DNA of 64,000 bases from Coprococcus aceti (GCF_025567285.1 NZ_JAOQJT010000001.1:372001-436000); one strand, 5' to 3'; shown: positions 8,997-17,592, numbered from the stretch's first letter. Numbers and translations: made by a program. Notes: generated from the letters alone by a model not told the origin.

Positions 8997-9891
8997 ACCG
9001 GAAGTGGTTATAAAATCCTGTGAGAGGATAGATGACCTGCAGTGCAAGGGTTATCAGATCATACAGAACAGCGGAATGTTCTGCTTTGGGATGGATGCTG
9101 TGCTGCTGGCAAACTATGTGAGATTTAAGCGCGGTGGCAGATATCTGGATCTCGGAACGGGAACAGGTATCATACCTATACTTCTTGCTGCAAAGGAGTA
9201 TGGGGAAGGCGCTCTTACCCGTGAAGAGAGACTTGCTGGTTTGAATGCTGATGCTTGTAGATCCTCACATGATTGTATTGCCGTAGATGGAGTTACTAAT
9301 TCGGATGCAGGGGTGGATCAGCAGCCTAGCGGTAAAATGGCAGATGGAGCACGGTTTATAGGCATAGAGCTTCAGCCTGCATGTGCGGACATGGCGGCAA
9401 GGAGCGTGAGCCTCAATGGGCTTGACGGTTTAGTGCGAATAGATAACGGAGATATAAAGGAGGTCTCTTGTAACTACAAGAAGGCCTCCTTTGACATAGT
9501 GACCTCAAATCCGCCATACATAAAGGGCAGTCACGGTCTGGAGAATCCGGATGCACCTAAGAACATAGCGAGACATGAGGTACATGTGACATTGAATCAG
9601 GTGGTGGCGGCGGCAGAGTATGCCCTTAAACCCGGCGGAAGCTTCTATATGATACACAAGCCGTTCAGGCTTGCTGAGATATTTGAATGTCTGCATGAGC
9701 ACAGGCTTGAGCCGAAGAGGATGCAGCTCGTACACCCATACATAGATAAGGAGCCGAACATGGTGATAGTTGAGGCTGTGAAGGGTGGCAATTCCATGAT
9801 CAAGATCGATCCGCCTATGATAGTCTACAAGGCTCCGGGAGTGTATACGGAGCAGCTGCTGGCGACGTATGAAGGCAGTGCAAAGCGGTAA
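8986..9891 (+). CDS. yabB: tRNA1(Val) adenine-37 N6-methyltransferase family protein (YabB/YfiC-like)
   Basis: SAM-dependent N6-adenine methyltransferase of the YfiC/YabB family. Motif I is LDLGTGTGIIP and the catalytic motif is TSNPPYIKG; ERIDDLQ...GYQIIQ and FGMDAVLLANY are typical of the N-terminus. A 40-residue variable insertion lies between motif I and IGIELQ. The start is uncertain: no ATG fits; TTG at 8986 overlaps the end of ricT and follows AAGGGTGG by 11 bases, and GTG at 9004 is the alternative. It is followed by rsmI, as yabB is by yabC in Bacillus, but the small GIY-YIG gene yazA between them is missing. Confidence 0.85.
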   Translation: MTIRPEVVIKSCERIDDLQCKGYQIIQNSGMFCFGMDAVLLANYVRFKRGGRYLDLGTGTGIIPILLAAKEYGEGALTREERLAGLNADACRSSHDCIAVDGVTNSDAGVDQQPSGKMADGARFIGIELQPACADMAARSVSLNGLDGLVRIDNGDIKEVSCNYKKASFDIVTSNPPYIKGSHGLENPDAPKNIARHEVHVTLNQVVAAAEYALKPGGSFYMIHKPFRLAEIFECLHEHRLEPKRMQLVHPYIDKEPNMVIVEAVKGGNSMIKIDPPMIVYKAPGVYTEQLLATYEGSAKR

Positions 9892-9969
9892 CAGGCAACG
9901 GCTGCAGCATGAAAGTGAAAAATGTTGTAAACACCCTAATGTACATATTACAGATAGTGAGGTTTATAT

Positions 9970-10809
9970 ATGGCAGGCAAATTATATCTGGTGGCGACAC
10001 CTATAGGTAATCTTGAGGATATGACATACAGGGCTGTCAGGGTTCTTGAAGAGGTGGATGTGATAGCGGCTGAGGATACAAGAAACAGTATCAAGCTGCT
10101 CAATCATTTCGAGATCAAGACTCCGATGACAAGCTATCATGAATACAACAAATACGATAAGGCGAAGGTTCTCGTTGAGAAGATGCAGCAGGGACAAAGC
10201 GTTGCAGTTATCACTGATGCCGGAACTCCGGGTATATCTGATCCCGGGGAGGAGCTTGTGAGACAGGCTCTTGCCGCAGGGCTTGAGGTTACACCGGTGC
10301 CGGGGGCGTGTGCATGTATATCGGCGCTCATCAGCTCAGGACTTTCGACCAGAAGATTTGCATTTGAGGCGTTTCTGCCGTATGACAAGAAGGACAGGGC
10401 GAGGGTTCTTGAGGAGATGAAGCGAGAGACTAGGACCATGGTGATGTATGAGGCGCCCCACAAGCTTAAGAAGACTTTGGTGGAACTCATGGAGACACTA
10501 GGTGACAGGCATATCACGCTTGCCAGAGAGATCACCAAGAAACATGAAACCATAGAGCCTATGATGCTCTCTCAGGCGATAGCTCGTTACGAGGGGGAAG
10601 ATCCGAGAGGAGAATTCGTCATAGTGATAGAAGGGCTTGATGTGAAGAAGCTTGAGGAGGAGAAGAAGAGCTCGTTCGAGGCTATGTCCGTGGAGGAACA
10701 TGTCCAGATGTACGTTGATCAGGGTATGTCCAAGAAGGATGCGATCAAGCAGGCAGCTGTAGACCGCGGAGTCCCTAAGAGGGATGTGTATAATGCGGTG
10801 ATGAAATAG
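9970..10809 (+). CDS. rsmI: 16S rRNA (cytidine-1402 2'-O)-methyltransferase
   Basis: Methylates the 2'-OH of C1402 of 16S rRNA, the same nucleotide that RsmH methylates on N4. The protein begins with LYLVATPIGNLEDMTYRAV and carries AAEDTRNS, TDAGTPGISDPG and PVPGACACISAL, the tetrapyrrole-methylase fold signatures. A C-terminal extension of about 50 residues contains MSKKDAIKQAAVDRGVPKRD, a helix-turn-helix-like tail common in RsmI. Length is 279 residues. It ends the tmk-holB-ricT-yabB-rsmI block. Confidence 0.95.
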   Translation: MAGKLYLVATPIGNLEDMTYRAVRVLEEVDVIAAEDTRNSIKLLNHFEIKTPMTSYHEYNKYDKAKVLVEKMQQGQSVAVITDAGTPGISDPGEELVRQALAAGLEVTPVPGACACISALISSGLSTRRFAFEAFLPYDKKDRARVLEEMKRETRTMVMYEAPHKLKKTLVELMETLGDRHITLAREITKKHETIEPMMLSQAIARYEGEDPRGEFVIVIEGLDVKKLEEEKKSSFEAMSVEEHVQMYVDQGMSKKDAIKQAAVDRGVPKRDVYNAVMK

Positions 10810-10826
10810 AAAACGGAGGTAGATTG

Positions 10827-10868
10827 GTGTCAGGTGCGGATAAACAAAAGATTATCTGTACCTGACAC
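10827..10868. repeat. Inverted repeat downstream of rsmI
   Basis: A 17-base-pair stem runs from GTGTCAGGTGCGG to its near-complement ending CCTGACAC, with two G-U pairs. It lacks a T-run on the plus strand. It lies 18 bases after the rsmI stop and may end that transcript or protect its 3' end. Confidence 0.55.
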
Positions 10869-10901
10869 TTCTTGCTTAAAAATCTCCTTCATTTCAGATT
10901 T

Positions 10902-10934
10902 ATCTCCATCATTTTATCAATAAATGATGGAGAT
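10902..10934. repeat. Perfect AT-rich inverted repeat between convergent genes
   Basis: ATCTCCATCATTT pairs perfectly with AAATGATGGAGAT around a 7-base loop. Further partial copies of ATGATGGA lie on its distal side (to about 10955). It sits between rsmI and the convergent membrane-protein gene and may act as their shared transcription end, though no proper T-run follows. Confidence 0.45.
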
Positions 10935-10976
10935 AATAATAGACATGATGGAAATAACACTCCCCATATTCACACC

Positions 10977-12089
10977 TTATCTTTTGAATTGTAAAACATA
11001 CTGGTTTCTTATTCTCTGTTCCGGTCTGACATCAACCAGATATAAGAATAATAAAAATATCCATTCCAATGGTTTCATTATAATATAAACAACATCCGCT
11101 CTAAGAGGATTTGTTATGAGTTTCGACAGCGGATAGCCGTATGTATCATATATGTGGCGAACCATCCTGTGAAAACTTGGAAATTTTATCTGAATCACTT
11201 CTTCAAATGCGTTGGCAATACATAATTGCCTGTTTACAATGATCGTTGCACCTCTCCTGCTTCCAAATCTAAGCGGTTTCACAACTTTTTTGTGCCCACC
11301 GGCGGCTACCGTACAAAGATAATGTCCTTCGTAATCTGATGGCGGTGGTGGTGTCTGCTTTGAAAATGTCCAATCTGCAGTATCTGTAAATGCCTTAATC
11401 GGAGCATCCAGTCCCTGACCAATTAGGACAAATATAATCTCGATAATTGCCACAACCAGAAACAGTGCAACAAAAATTACAAAGGTGTACCTGGATAAGC
11501 TGTTAATGATATCGTAAAATTTCTTGAAACGTATATTGTTATCCTGTGCTGCTGCTCTGTTTTTAAAGATTTCTACCTGTTGCAGCATATGCCTCTGAAT
11601 TGCTCTTGCAGATAACAGCAATATGTTGAAATGATAAACATAAAATGACAATTCTAAGGGATTATTGATATTTTTAGATAACTGAACAGCAAACGTAATC
11701 TGCAATATATTAAGCAGGATAATAAAGGAAATTGCAGCCGCGGATACTAATGGCGGCAGTCGGTCTGCATTTATGTATAACAACACAAAATATGCAGCAA
11801 ATCCTAATAAAGCAACCCAGGAAATTCCCCAATACCCGGAAGAAATCACATAGTGAAATTGCATAGTATTAACCTGTTCATACCAGTCGCCGGCTGTATC
11901 ATACGTTATCGCAAACAGCATCAGATATAACAGGCCGCCAACCAGAACGGTTACGGTTGAGATAAGCTTTTCCTTTTTTGGTTTGGCAGAAAAACAATTG
12001 TAAATATTCCAGACTGTTAAAGTTCCGGGTATAACAAATGCGACTATACCGAAAAATAAAAATATTAATATGTCGTTCAAATGAAACAT
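10977..12089 (-). CDS. Multi-pass membrane protein, possibly DUF6688 type
   Basis: No function is recognised. The 370-residue protein has about four hydrophobic helices in the first 150 residues, another around residues 200-225, then a soluble part (DYEGHYLCTVAAGGHKKVVK, RRGATIIVNRQLCIANAFEE) and a last hydrophobic helix near the C-terminus. The soluble segment resembles the Firmicute DUF6688 proteins as far as I can recall; this is not certain. GGGAGAT just before the ATG supports the start. Codon use is more AT-rich than in the neighbouring alr, which suggests later acquisition. It lies 31 bases downstream of alr on the same strand. Confidence 0.7.
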   Translation of the reverse strand: MFHLNDILIFLFFGIVAFVIPGTLTVWNIYNCFSAKPKKEKLISTVTVLVGGLLYLMLFAITYDTAGDWYEQVNTMQFHYVISSGYWGISWVALLGFAAYFVLLYINADRLPPLVSAAAISFIILLNILQITFAVQLSKNINNPLELSFYVYHFNILLLSARAIQRHMLQQVEIFKNRAAAQDNNIRFKKFYDIINSLSRYTFVIFVALFLVVAIIEIIFVLIGQGLDAPIKAFTDTADWTFSKQTPPPPSDYEGHYLCTVAAGGHKKVVKPLRFGSRRGATIIVNRQLCIANAFEEVIQIKFPSFHRMVRHIYDTYGYPLSKLITNPLRADVVYIIMKPLEWIFLLFLYLVDVRPEQRIRNQYVLQFKR

Positions 12090-12120
12090 TTACAAATCTC
12101 CCTTTCCCCAATACTGCCGA

Positions 12121-13254
12121 TCAGATATCCCCATTTATATACACCCTCGGAACCCTTACCGATATGTTGCACACGATCACATCCACATTCGTGTCAAGCA
12201 TATTTGCCATGTCCTCGATGGACATGCCCTCACCGAGAAGGGTTACAGTGTCGCCGCGCTGTACATCCGGGATGTCTGTGACGTCCGCCATGCACTGATC
12301 CATACATACGCGTCCGATGATCGGCGCCTCATGACCATTTATGATGACCTTGCCCTTGTTGGACAGGTAACGGCTGTAGCCGTCTGCAAATCCTACCGGA
12401 AGTGTGGCGATCTTTGTAGGTCTTTCAGTGACAAAAGTTCCGCCGTATCCAATCTCAGATCCGGCAGGAACCTCCTTCACCATGGCAACGTATGTGTACC
12501 AGCTGAGGATCTCCTGAAGTCCTGAATTCTTCCAGTCAAAATCATCAGAAGGAGTGAGACCATAGAGGATATCACCGCATCTGACTGCGTCGAGCTGTGC
12601 CTCAGGCAACATCAGTATGGCAGGGCTGTTGGCTACGTGGTGCTTTGGTATGACAACCCCCATTTTCTCAAGTTCATTTACGGCGTGGAGGTATAGGTCA
12701 AGTTGCTTTCTTGCACTTGTGTGATCCCCCTCATCTGCCCTTGCAAAATGTGTAAATATACCTGTTACGTTCAGGTCGTCCATCTCGCAGATTTTCTTTA
12801 TAGTGTCAAATGATTCCTGACATACCGGGAATCCTATTCGGTTCATACCGGTGTTCAGCTTTATCTGGACATTCTGTTTCTTGCCGGCTCTTCTTGCAGC
12901 GGCAGCCATGTTCTCAGCACCCTCCATTGAAAAGACAGTGAGATCAAGGTCGTACTTTGCGGCCTCGTCCAGCATGTCATCTGCTGTATCGCCGAGGATA
13001 AGGATAGACTCTGTGGCCCCCGCGTCCCTGAGCATCTTTCCCTCTTCCCAGATGGCAACGGCGTAGCTGTCTATGCCACATTCCTTGAGTGTCGGGTAAA
13101 GTCCTGCAATGCCGTGGCGGTATCCATCGCCCTTCATGACTGCGATAAATTCAACACCCGGTTTCAGTCTTGATTTTATGTTGGCAATATTGCTCCTGAG
13201 CTTTGCCAGATCTATAACGGCTGCAGTTCTTCCTGCAAATGGTCTGTTATTCAT
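12121..13254 (-). CDS. alr: Alanine racemase
   Basis: Interconverts L- and D-alanine for peptidoglycan, using PLP bound in an N-terminal TIM barrel. Seen: FIAVMKGDGYRHG with the Schiff-base Lys, KLNTGMNRIGF, FTHFARADE, SPAILMLPEAQLDAVRCGD, GYGGTF with the second catalytic Tyr, and CMDQCMADVT. The PLP motif is unusual: the common form is VKANAYGHG, here KGDGYRHG. Length is normal at 377 residues. AGGAGA six bases before the ATG supports the start, and a consensus promoter lies upstream. A related amino-acid racemase specificity cannot be excluded. Confidence 0.9.
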   Translation of the reverse strand: MNNRPFAGRTAAVIDLAKLRSNIANIKSRLKPGVEFIAVMKGDGYRHGIAGLYPTLKECGIDSYAVAIWEEGKMLRDAGATESILILGDTADDMLDEAAKYDLDLTVFSMEGAENMAAAARRAGKKQNVQIKLNTGMNRIGFPVCQESFDTIKKICEMDDLNVTGIFTHFARADEGDHTSARKQLDLYLHAVNELEKMGVVIPKHHVANSPAILMLPEAQLDAVRCGDILYGLTPSDDFDWKNSGLQEILSWYTYVAMVKEVPAGSEIGYGGTFVTERPTKIATLPVGFADGYSRYLSNKGKVIINGHEAPIIGRVCMDQCMADVTDIPDVQRGDTVTLLGEGMSIEDMANMLDTNVDVIVCNISVRVPRVYINGDI

Positions 13255-13299
13255 AGTTATTCTCCTGTTTTACAACTGTCAAATTATAGTAACCATGTA

Positions 13300-13328
13300 A
13301 TTATATTTTTATTTGTTGAATGAGTCAA
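13300..13328 (-). promoter_or_regulatory. Sigma-A promoter of alr
   Basis: Read on the minus strand: TTGACT (13328-13323), 17 bases, TATAAT (13305-13300), about 45 bases before the alr start. The -35 box overlaps a small inverted repeat (GTTGA/TCAAC, 13315-13329). Confidence 0.8.
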
Positions 13329-13406
13329 CATGTGTGTTATGATGTTGTCAAAAGCCACGCAGAATATATATTTTACAAAGCTTATGTTTATTTCTGTTTG
13401 GTGTCA

Positions 13407-13415
13407 TGTTATTAT
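13407..13415 (+). promoter_or_regulatory. Possible extended -10 promoter of the mgtE leader
   Basis: TG-n-TATTAT at 13407-13415 lies 34 bases before the leader ORF start. The -35 region (TTTATT, 13387-13392) is poor, so the call rests mainly on the extended -10 form and position. Confidence 0.4.
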
Positions 13416-13448
13416 ACCTAAAAGGAAAAAACAAAGGAGGCGAAAAAT

Positions 13449-13526
13449 ATGGACAGTTGTGATAGTCATGGTCGAAGTACATATAACGATGAAACAGACC
13501 CGGATTATCTTCAGGTGTCTGTATAA
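13449..13526 (+). CDS. 25-residue leader peptide ORF upstream of mgtE
   Basis: A complete ATG-to-TAA ORF has a near-perfect ribosome site, AAAGGAGG at 13433-13440, eight bases before the ATG. The peptide contains the acidic/proline run NDETDPDY at residues 13-20. It ends 124 bases before mgtE, and an attenuator-like stem lies between. Runs of Asp/Glu with Pro destabilise translating ribosomes at low magnesium in the E. coli MgtL leader; that this peptide works in the same way is inference from composition and position. The first eight bases of the ORF (ATGGACAG) are exactly complementary to 13551-13558. Confidence 0.55.
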   Translation: MDSCDSHGRSTYNDETDPDYLQVSV

Positions 13527-13570
13527 GCGCTTTTTATATATGGTCTAAGTCTGTCCATCGTTAAAGAATG

Positions 13571-13619
13571 TCGCAACAAAGCAGTAGAGTTTGCGTAGCA
13601 TTTGCTACGATGGTTTTTT
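13571..13619 (+). promoter_or_regulatory. Possible attenuator in the mgtE leader
   Basis: CGTAGC at 13594-13599 pairs with GCTACG at 13604-13609 around ATTT and is followed, four bases on, by six T residues: a weak terminator. CGCAA at 13572-13576 can instead pair with TTGCG at 13591-13595, which overlaps and would break the terminator stem. A further tight stem, CCCT-TTTT-AGGG (13623-13634), lies just before the mgtE ribosome site. I do not see the conserved parts of an M-box riboswitch. Confidence 0.4.
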
Positions 13620-13650
13620 ATGCCCTTTTTAGGGAGAATGGAGGCTTAGA

Positions 13651-15045
13651 ATGACGAAAGAGATATTAAAGGAATCAACATTTGCGCAGGATATCGTAAC
13701 GATAATAAGAAGTGGTTATGACCGGGAACAGCTTGTTGACAGGCTGAAGGATTACCACGAGAAGGACATTGCACAGAGTCTGGAGCTGCTGACAAATGAG
13801 GAGAGAAAATCCCTGTATGACAGTCTTGATCCGGAATGGATATCCAACATTTTTTCATATATAGAGGAACCGGAGGAGTATATACAGGAGCTGGGTATAG
13901 GCAGGCTGGCAGAAGTCATAAATGAGATGGATTCGGACGACGCTGTCGATCTTCTGGAGGATGTGGATGAGAAAGTCAAGAATCAGCTGCGTCCGATACT
14001 TGACGAGGATCTGAAGGCGGATATCCGTCTCATAAATTCCTACGATGATGATGAGATAGGAAGTCTTATAACCAACAATTATATAAGCATATCGAGAAAT
14101 CTGACCATACGTCAGGCCATGCACGAGCTTGTACAGCAGGCGGGAGAAAAAGACAATATATCAACACTCTACGTGGTTGACGACGAGGGAAGGTTCTGCG
14201 GCGCCATAGATCTGAAGGATCTCATAATTGCCAGAGAGCATGATGAGCTGGACGATATAATCATTGATTCCTATCCGTATCTGATAGATCATGAGAAGAT
14301 ATCGGAGTGCATAGAAGATATCAAAGATTATGCGGAGGATTCCCTCCCTGTGCTGAACGGCGAAAAAAAGATAATCGGTATCCTTACTGCACAGGATGTC
14401 ATAGAGGCAGTGGACGATGAAATGGGTGATGACTATGCCAAGCTGGCAGGTCTGACTGCGGAGGAAGATCTGAAGGAGACAACATTTGAAAGCATGAAAA
14501 AGCGCATGCCGTGGCTCATCATACTGCTGTTTCTGGGCATGGGAGTGTCCACGGTTGTCGGAGCATTTGAAGGTGTGGTGGCGGTGTTGCCGATCGTCAT
14601 GTGTTTTCAGTCTCTGATTCTGGATATGGCGGGCAATGTCGGCACACAGTCCCTTGCGGTGACGATCCGTGTGCTCATGGATGAGAATCTGACAGGAAAG
14701 GAAAAAATGTCGCTCGTGGTCAAGGAGATGAGAGTTGGATTTGGAAACGGCCTGATCCTAGGAGCGTTGTCATTGATCTTCCTTGGGGTATATATCGGTG
14801 TGTTCAAAGGTTTCACTATGGGAAAAGCGTTTATGATATCTGGCTGTGTTGGTGTATCACTGCTAGTGGCAATGGTAATATCAAGTCTGGTTGGAACCCT
14901 TGTACCTATGTTCTTTCACAAGATCAAGGTTGATCCGGCAGTGGCATCCGGCCCGCTCATCACCACGGTAAATGATCTTGTGGCGGTTATCACATACTAT
15001 GGACTTGCGTGGCTGCTGCTCATACAGTGCATGCAAATTGTATAG
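13651..15045 (+). CDS. mgtE: Magnesium transporter MgtE
   Basis: Magnesium-gated channel of the cytoplasmic membrane. The order is standard: an acidic N-terminal superhelical domain (to about residue 130), two CBS domains (about 135-260, with STLYVVDDEGRFCGAIDL and DSLPVLNGEKKIIGILT), a connecting helix and five membrane helices (from about 288) including AGNVGTQSLAVTIR and DPAVASGPLITTVND, the latter holding the conserved pore Asp. Length 464 residues is typical. GGAGG at 13640-13644 sets the ATG. It is monocistronic, with a large terminator behind and an unusual leader in front. Confidence 0.96.
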   Translation: MTKEILKESTFAQDIVTIIRSGYDREQLVDRLKDYHEKDIAQSLELLTNEERKSLYDSLDPEWISNIFSYIEEPEEYIQELGIGRLAEVINEMDSDDAVDLLEDVDEKVKNQLRPILDEDLKADIRLINSYDDDEIGSLITNNYISISRNLTIRQAMHELVQQAGEKDNISTLYVVDDEGRFCGAIDLKDLIIAREHDELDDIIIDSYPYLIDHEKISECIEDIKDYAEDSLPVLNGEKKIIGILTAQDVIEAVDDEMGDDYAKLAGLTAEEDLKETTFESMKKRMPWLIILLFLGMGVSTVVGAFEGVVAVLPIVMCFQSLILDMAGNVGTQSLAVTIRVLMDENLTGKEKMSLVVKEMRVGFGNGLILGALSLIFLGVYIGVFKGFTMGKAFMISGCVGVSLLVAMVISSLVGTLVPMFFHKIKVDPAVASGPLITTVNDLVAVITYYGLAWLLLIQCMQIV

Positions 15046-15060
15046 AGATATATAGCAGAA

Positions 15061-15114
15061 AATATTCGGGACAGCACCACTTTATAACAGTAAAGTGGTG
15101 CTGTCCCGAATATT
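15061..15114. terminator. Long perfect hairpin after mgtE
   Basis: A perfect 24-base-pair stem (15061-15084 with 15091-15114) around TAACAG. The core is GGGACAGCACCAC and the outer end is AATATT, so it can work as terminator mainly through stem strength; only a few T residues follow. Confidence 0.8.
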
Positions 15115-15192
15115 TGTTGTCATTGAAAGCCGTGGAGGGTATAATATCGAAATATAAGAGAATTTATAAATGACTTGGAAGGTAGTATTGTT

Positions 15193-16986
15193 ATGAGAAA
15201 AGAATATGTTATGGGTAACGGGGCCATAGCCCTCGGTGCACTTGCGGCGGGTCTGAACCTTGTGGCGGGATATCCGGGAACCCCGTCTTCGGAGATACTG
15301 GAGACAGTAGCAAAATACCCGCATGACGGAGTCCATGTGGAGTGGTCGGTAAATGAGAAAGCGGCTATGGAGGTTGCCGCCAGTGCATCATACAGTGGAG
15401 CGAGGACACTTGTGACCATGAAACAGGTGGGTCTCAATGTGGCATCGGATCCGCTTATGTCGCTGGCGTATGTCGGGATAAAGGGCGGAATGGTCATCGT
15501 GTCTGCGGACGATCCGGGACCGATATCGTCACAGACGGAGCAGGATACAAGGATGTTTGCAGACTTCTGCAGGATCCCGGTATTTGACCCGTCGACTCCT
15601 GAGGAGGCATATCAGATGATACAGGATGCATTTGACTACTCGGAGAAATACAAGACACCGGTTCTGTTCAGACCGACAACAAGAGTGTGTCATGCATACG
15701 CATCCATAGAGGTAAAAGACGAGTGGAAGGCAAAGGAATATGAGGGATTTGTAAAGGATTCAAAGAAATGGGTCATCTTCCCGAGATTGTCATTTGCCAA
15801 TCATGCCATGATAGAAAAAAGAAATGTAGAGATTGGGGACGACTTCGGCAGCTACTCCATGAACACGGTGGAGGGCAGCGGCAGCAAGGCGGTATTCGCA
15901 TCGGGAATCAGCTACTGCTATGCAAAGGAGACACTAAAGAATGTGCCTGATGTGAAGCTGGTCCGTATAGCAACTCCACATCCGTTCCCTGAGCAGTTCG
16001 TGAAGAATGTGCTGGACGGAGTGACGGAGGTCATGTGTCTTGAAGAGCTCAGCCCATACATAGAGAATCAGATATTACGCCTTGCAGGCAAATATCATAT
16101 GGATATAGATGTCAGAGGCAAGCAGACCGGGGATGTGCCGGCGAGCGGAGAGCTTTCTACCAACAAGGCTGCGGATATCCTGTGCGATTTCCTTGACCTT
16201 GAGAAGACTTCCCAGGTGGATGTGTCAGATGCACCAGAGCTTCCTGTGAGACCTCCGGTGCTGTGTGCAGGATGCCCTCACAGAGCGTCATTTTACGCGG
16301 TAAAGAAAGCGATGGCTGGCAGAAAGAGCTACTTCTGCGGAGATATAGGATGCTATACACTTGGAAATGCCATGCCGCTTGACATGGTGGATACCTGTCT
16401 GTGCATGGGAGCCGGAATCACCATGGCGCAGGGCTTCCACTGGGTGGATGAAGACGGCGTGTGCTTTGCATTTGTGGGAGATTCCACATTCTTTGCATCA
16501 GGTATGACAGGAGTGGTAAATGCAGTTTACAATGATGCGAATATGATCCTGTGTGTGCTCGACAACTCGACCACAGCCATGACGGGACACCAGCCACATC
16601 CGGGAACAGGACGCAATATGATGGGCCAGTTCGTGGACAAGGTGAGCATACAGAAGGTACTTGAGGGAATCGGAGTGAAGAAGATAGTCACTGTTGATCC
16701 GCTTGATTTTGAGGCCAGCGTGGCAGCAGTCAAAGAGTGTGCGGATATCAGAGGAGTTAAGGCGATCATTTTCAAGTCGCCTTGTATAGCCATCACCAAG
16801 CCGTCGGGCAAGATGGAGATATCCGAAAAGTGCATACAGTGTAAGAAATGTATCAGAGAGATAGGCTGTCCTGCAATCATCCTGAAGGATGGCAAGGTGG
16901 CGATAGATGAAAGCCTGTGTACGGGATGCGGTCTGTGCTCACAGATCTGTCCGGTGGGTGCGATAGGAGGTGCTAGCAATGAATAA
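15193..16986 (+). CDS. iorA: Indolepyruvate ferredoxin oxidoreductase, alpha subunit
   Basis: Thiamine-diphosphate enzyme subunit that oxidatively decarboxylates aryl-pyruvates (from Trp, Phe, Tyr) to aryl-acetyl-CoA, with ferredoxin as acceptor. The N-terminal pyrimidine-binding part starts GNGAIALGALAAGLNLVAGY; the TPP-binding part has GDIGCYTLG and FVGDSTFFASGMTG. The C-terminus carries two [4Fe-4S] motifs, CIQCKKCIREIGC and CTGCGLCSQIC. The ATG at 15193 follows GGAAGG by ten bases; the TTG at 15175 is too early. iorB overlaps the 3' end by eight bases. Confidence 0.95.
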   Translation: MRKEYVMGNGAIALGALAAGLNLVAGYPGTPSSEILETVAKYPHDGVHVEWSVNEKAAMEVAASASYSGARTLVTMKQVGLNVASDPLMSLAYVGIKGGMVIVSADDPGPISSQTEQDTRMFADFCRIPVFDPSTPEEAYQMIQDAFDYSEKYKTPVLFRPTTRVCHAYASIEVKDEWKAKEYEGFVKDSKKWVIFPRLSFANHAMIEKRNVEIGDDFGSYSMNTVEGSGSKAVFASGISYCYAKETLKNVPDVKLVRIATPHPFPEQFVKNVLDGVTEVMCLEELSPYIENQILRLAGKYHMDIDVRGKQTGDVPASGELSTNKAADILCDFLDLEKTSQVDVSDAPELPVRPPVLCAGCPHRASFYAVKKAMAGRKSYFCGDIGCYTLGNAMPLDMVDTCLCMGAGITMAQGFHWVDEDGVCFAFVGDSTFFASGMTGVVNAVYNDANMILCVLDNSTTAMTGHQPHPGTGRNMMGQFVDKVSIQKVLEGIGVKKIVTVDPLDFEASVAAVKECADIRGVKAIIFKSPCIAITKPSGKMEISEKCIQCKKCIREIGCPAIILKDGKVAIDESLCTGCGLCSQICPVGAIGGASNE

Positions 16987-17551
16987 GGATATTCTGGTCT
17001 GCGGTGTAGGCGGACAGGGAACGGTTCTTGCGTCCAAGCTCATCGCATCGGCGTATATGGCAAAGGGCGAGACGGTACATTCGGCGGAGACTATAGGTAT
17101 GGCACAGAGAGGCGGAAGTGTCACGAGCCATGTGAGGATTGGTGAGGCGTATTCACCACTGATAGCCCAGGGCGGTGCTGACATTATACTTGCGTTTGAG
17201 CCTGCAGAGGCGGTGCGCAATCTGGCTTATCTGAAAAAGGGAGGAATCGTCATCACCAACAACGTCCCGGTGAAGCCGGCGACTGACTCGCTCATGAATT
17301 CAGGCTACGAGGCACAGCCGATGCTTGACTACCTGAAGGACAAATGTGACTGCATAGTCATGGATGGCGCGGCGATAAGCCGTGAATTTGGTTCGGCAAA
17401 GTTCTACAACATAGCACTTCTTGGAGTTGCAGCAGCCAGCGGCAGACTGGGACTAGACGAGGCAGACATCATATCAGCCATTGAGAATGGAGTGAATCCG
17501 AAGTTTGTAGAGGTGAACAAGAAAGTATTTGAATATGCGATGAAGATGTAG
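16979..17551 (+). CDS. iorB: Indolepyruvate ferredoxin oxidoreductase, beta subunit
   Basis: The gamma-type domain subunit of the same enzyme, binding the CoA side of the reaction. It opens with ILVCGVGGQGTVLASKLI and carries ETIGMAQRGGSVTSHVRIG, both diagnostic. AGGAGG at 16965-16970 lies inside iorA, eight bases before the ATG at 16979, and the start overlaps the iorA stop, so the two subunits are translationally coupled. Length is 190 residues, as usual. paaK follows after 41 bases. Confidence 0.95.
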   Translation: MNKDILVCGVGGQGTVLASKLIASAYMAKGETVHSAETIGMAQRGGSVTSHVRIGEAYSPLIAQGGADIILAFEPAEAVRNLAYLKKGGIVITNNVPVKPATDSLMNSGYEAQPMLDYLKDKCDCIVMDGAAISREFGSAKFYNIALLGVAAASGRLGLDEADIISAIENGVNPKFVEVNKKVFEYAMKM

Positions 17552-17592
17552 TTGGCGATGGGCTGACAAAAGGGAAAAGGAGAGTAAAAATT

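Noticed and set aside
13320..13650. M-box magnesium riboswitch before mgtE
   Set aside because: I could not find its conserved core segments; a covariance-model search would be decisive.
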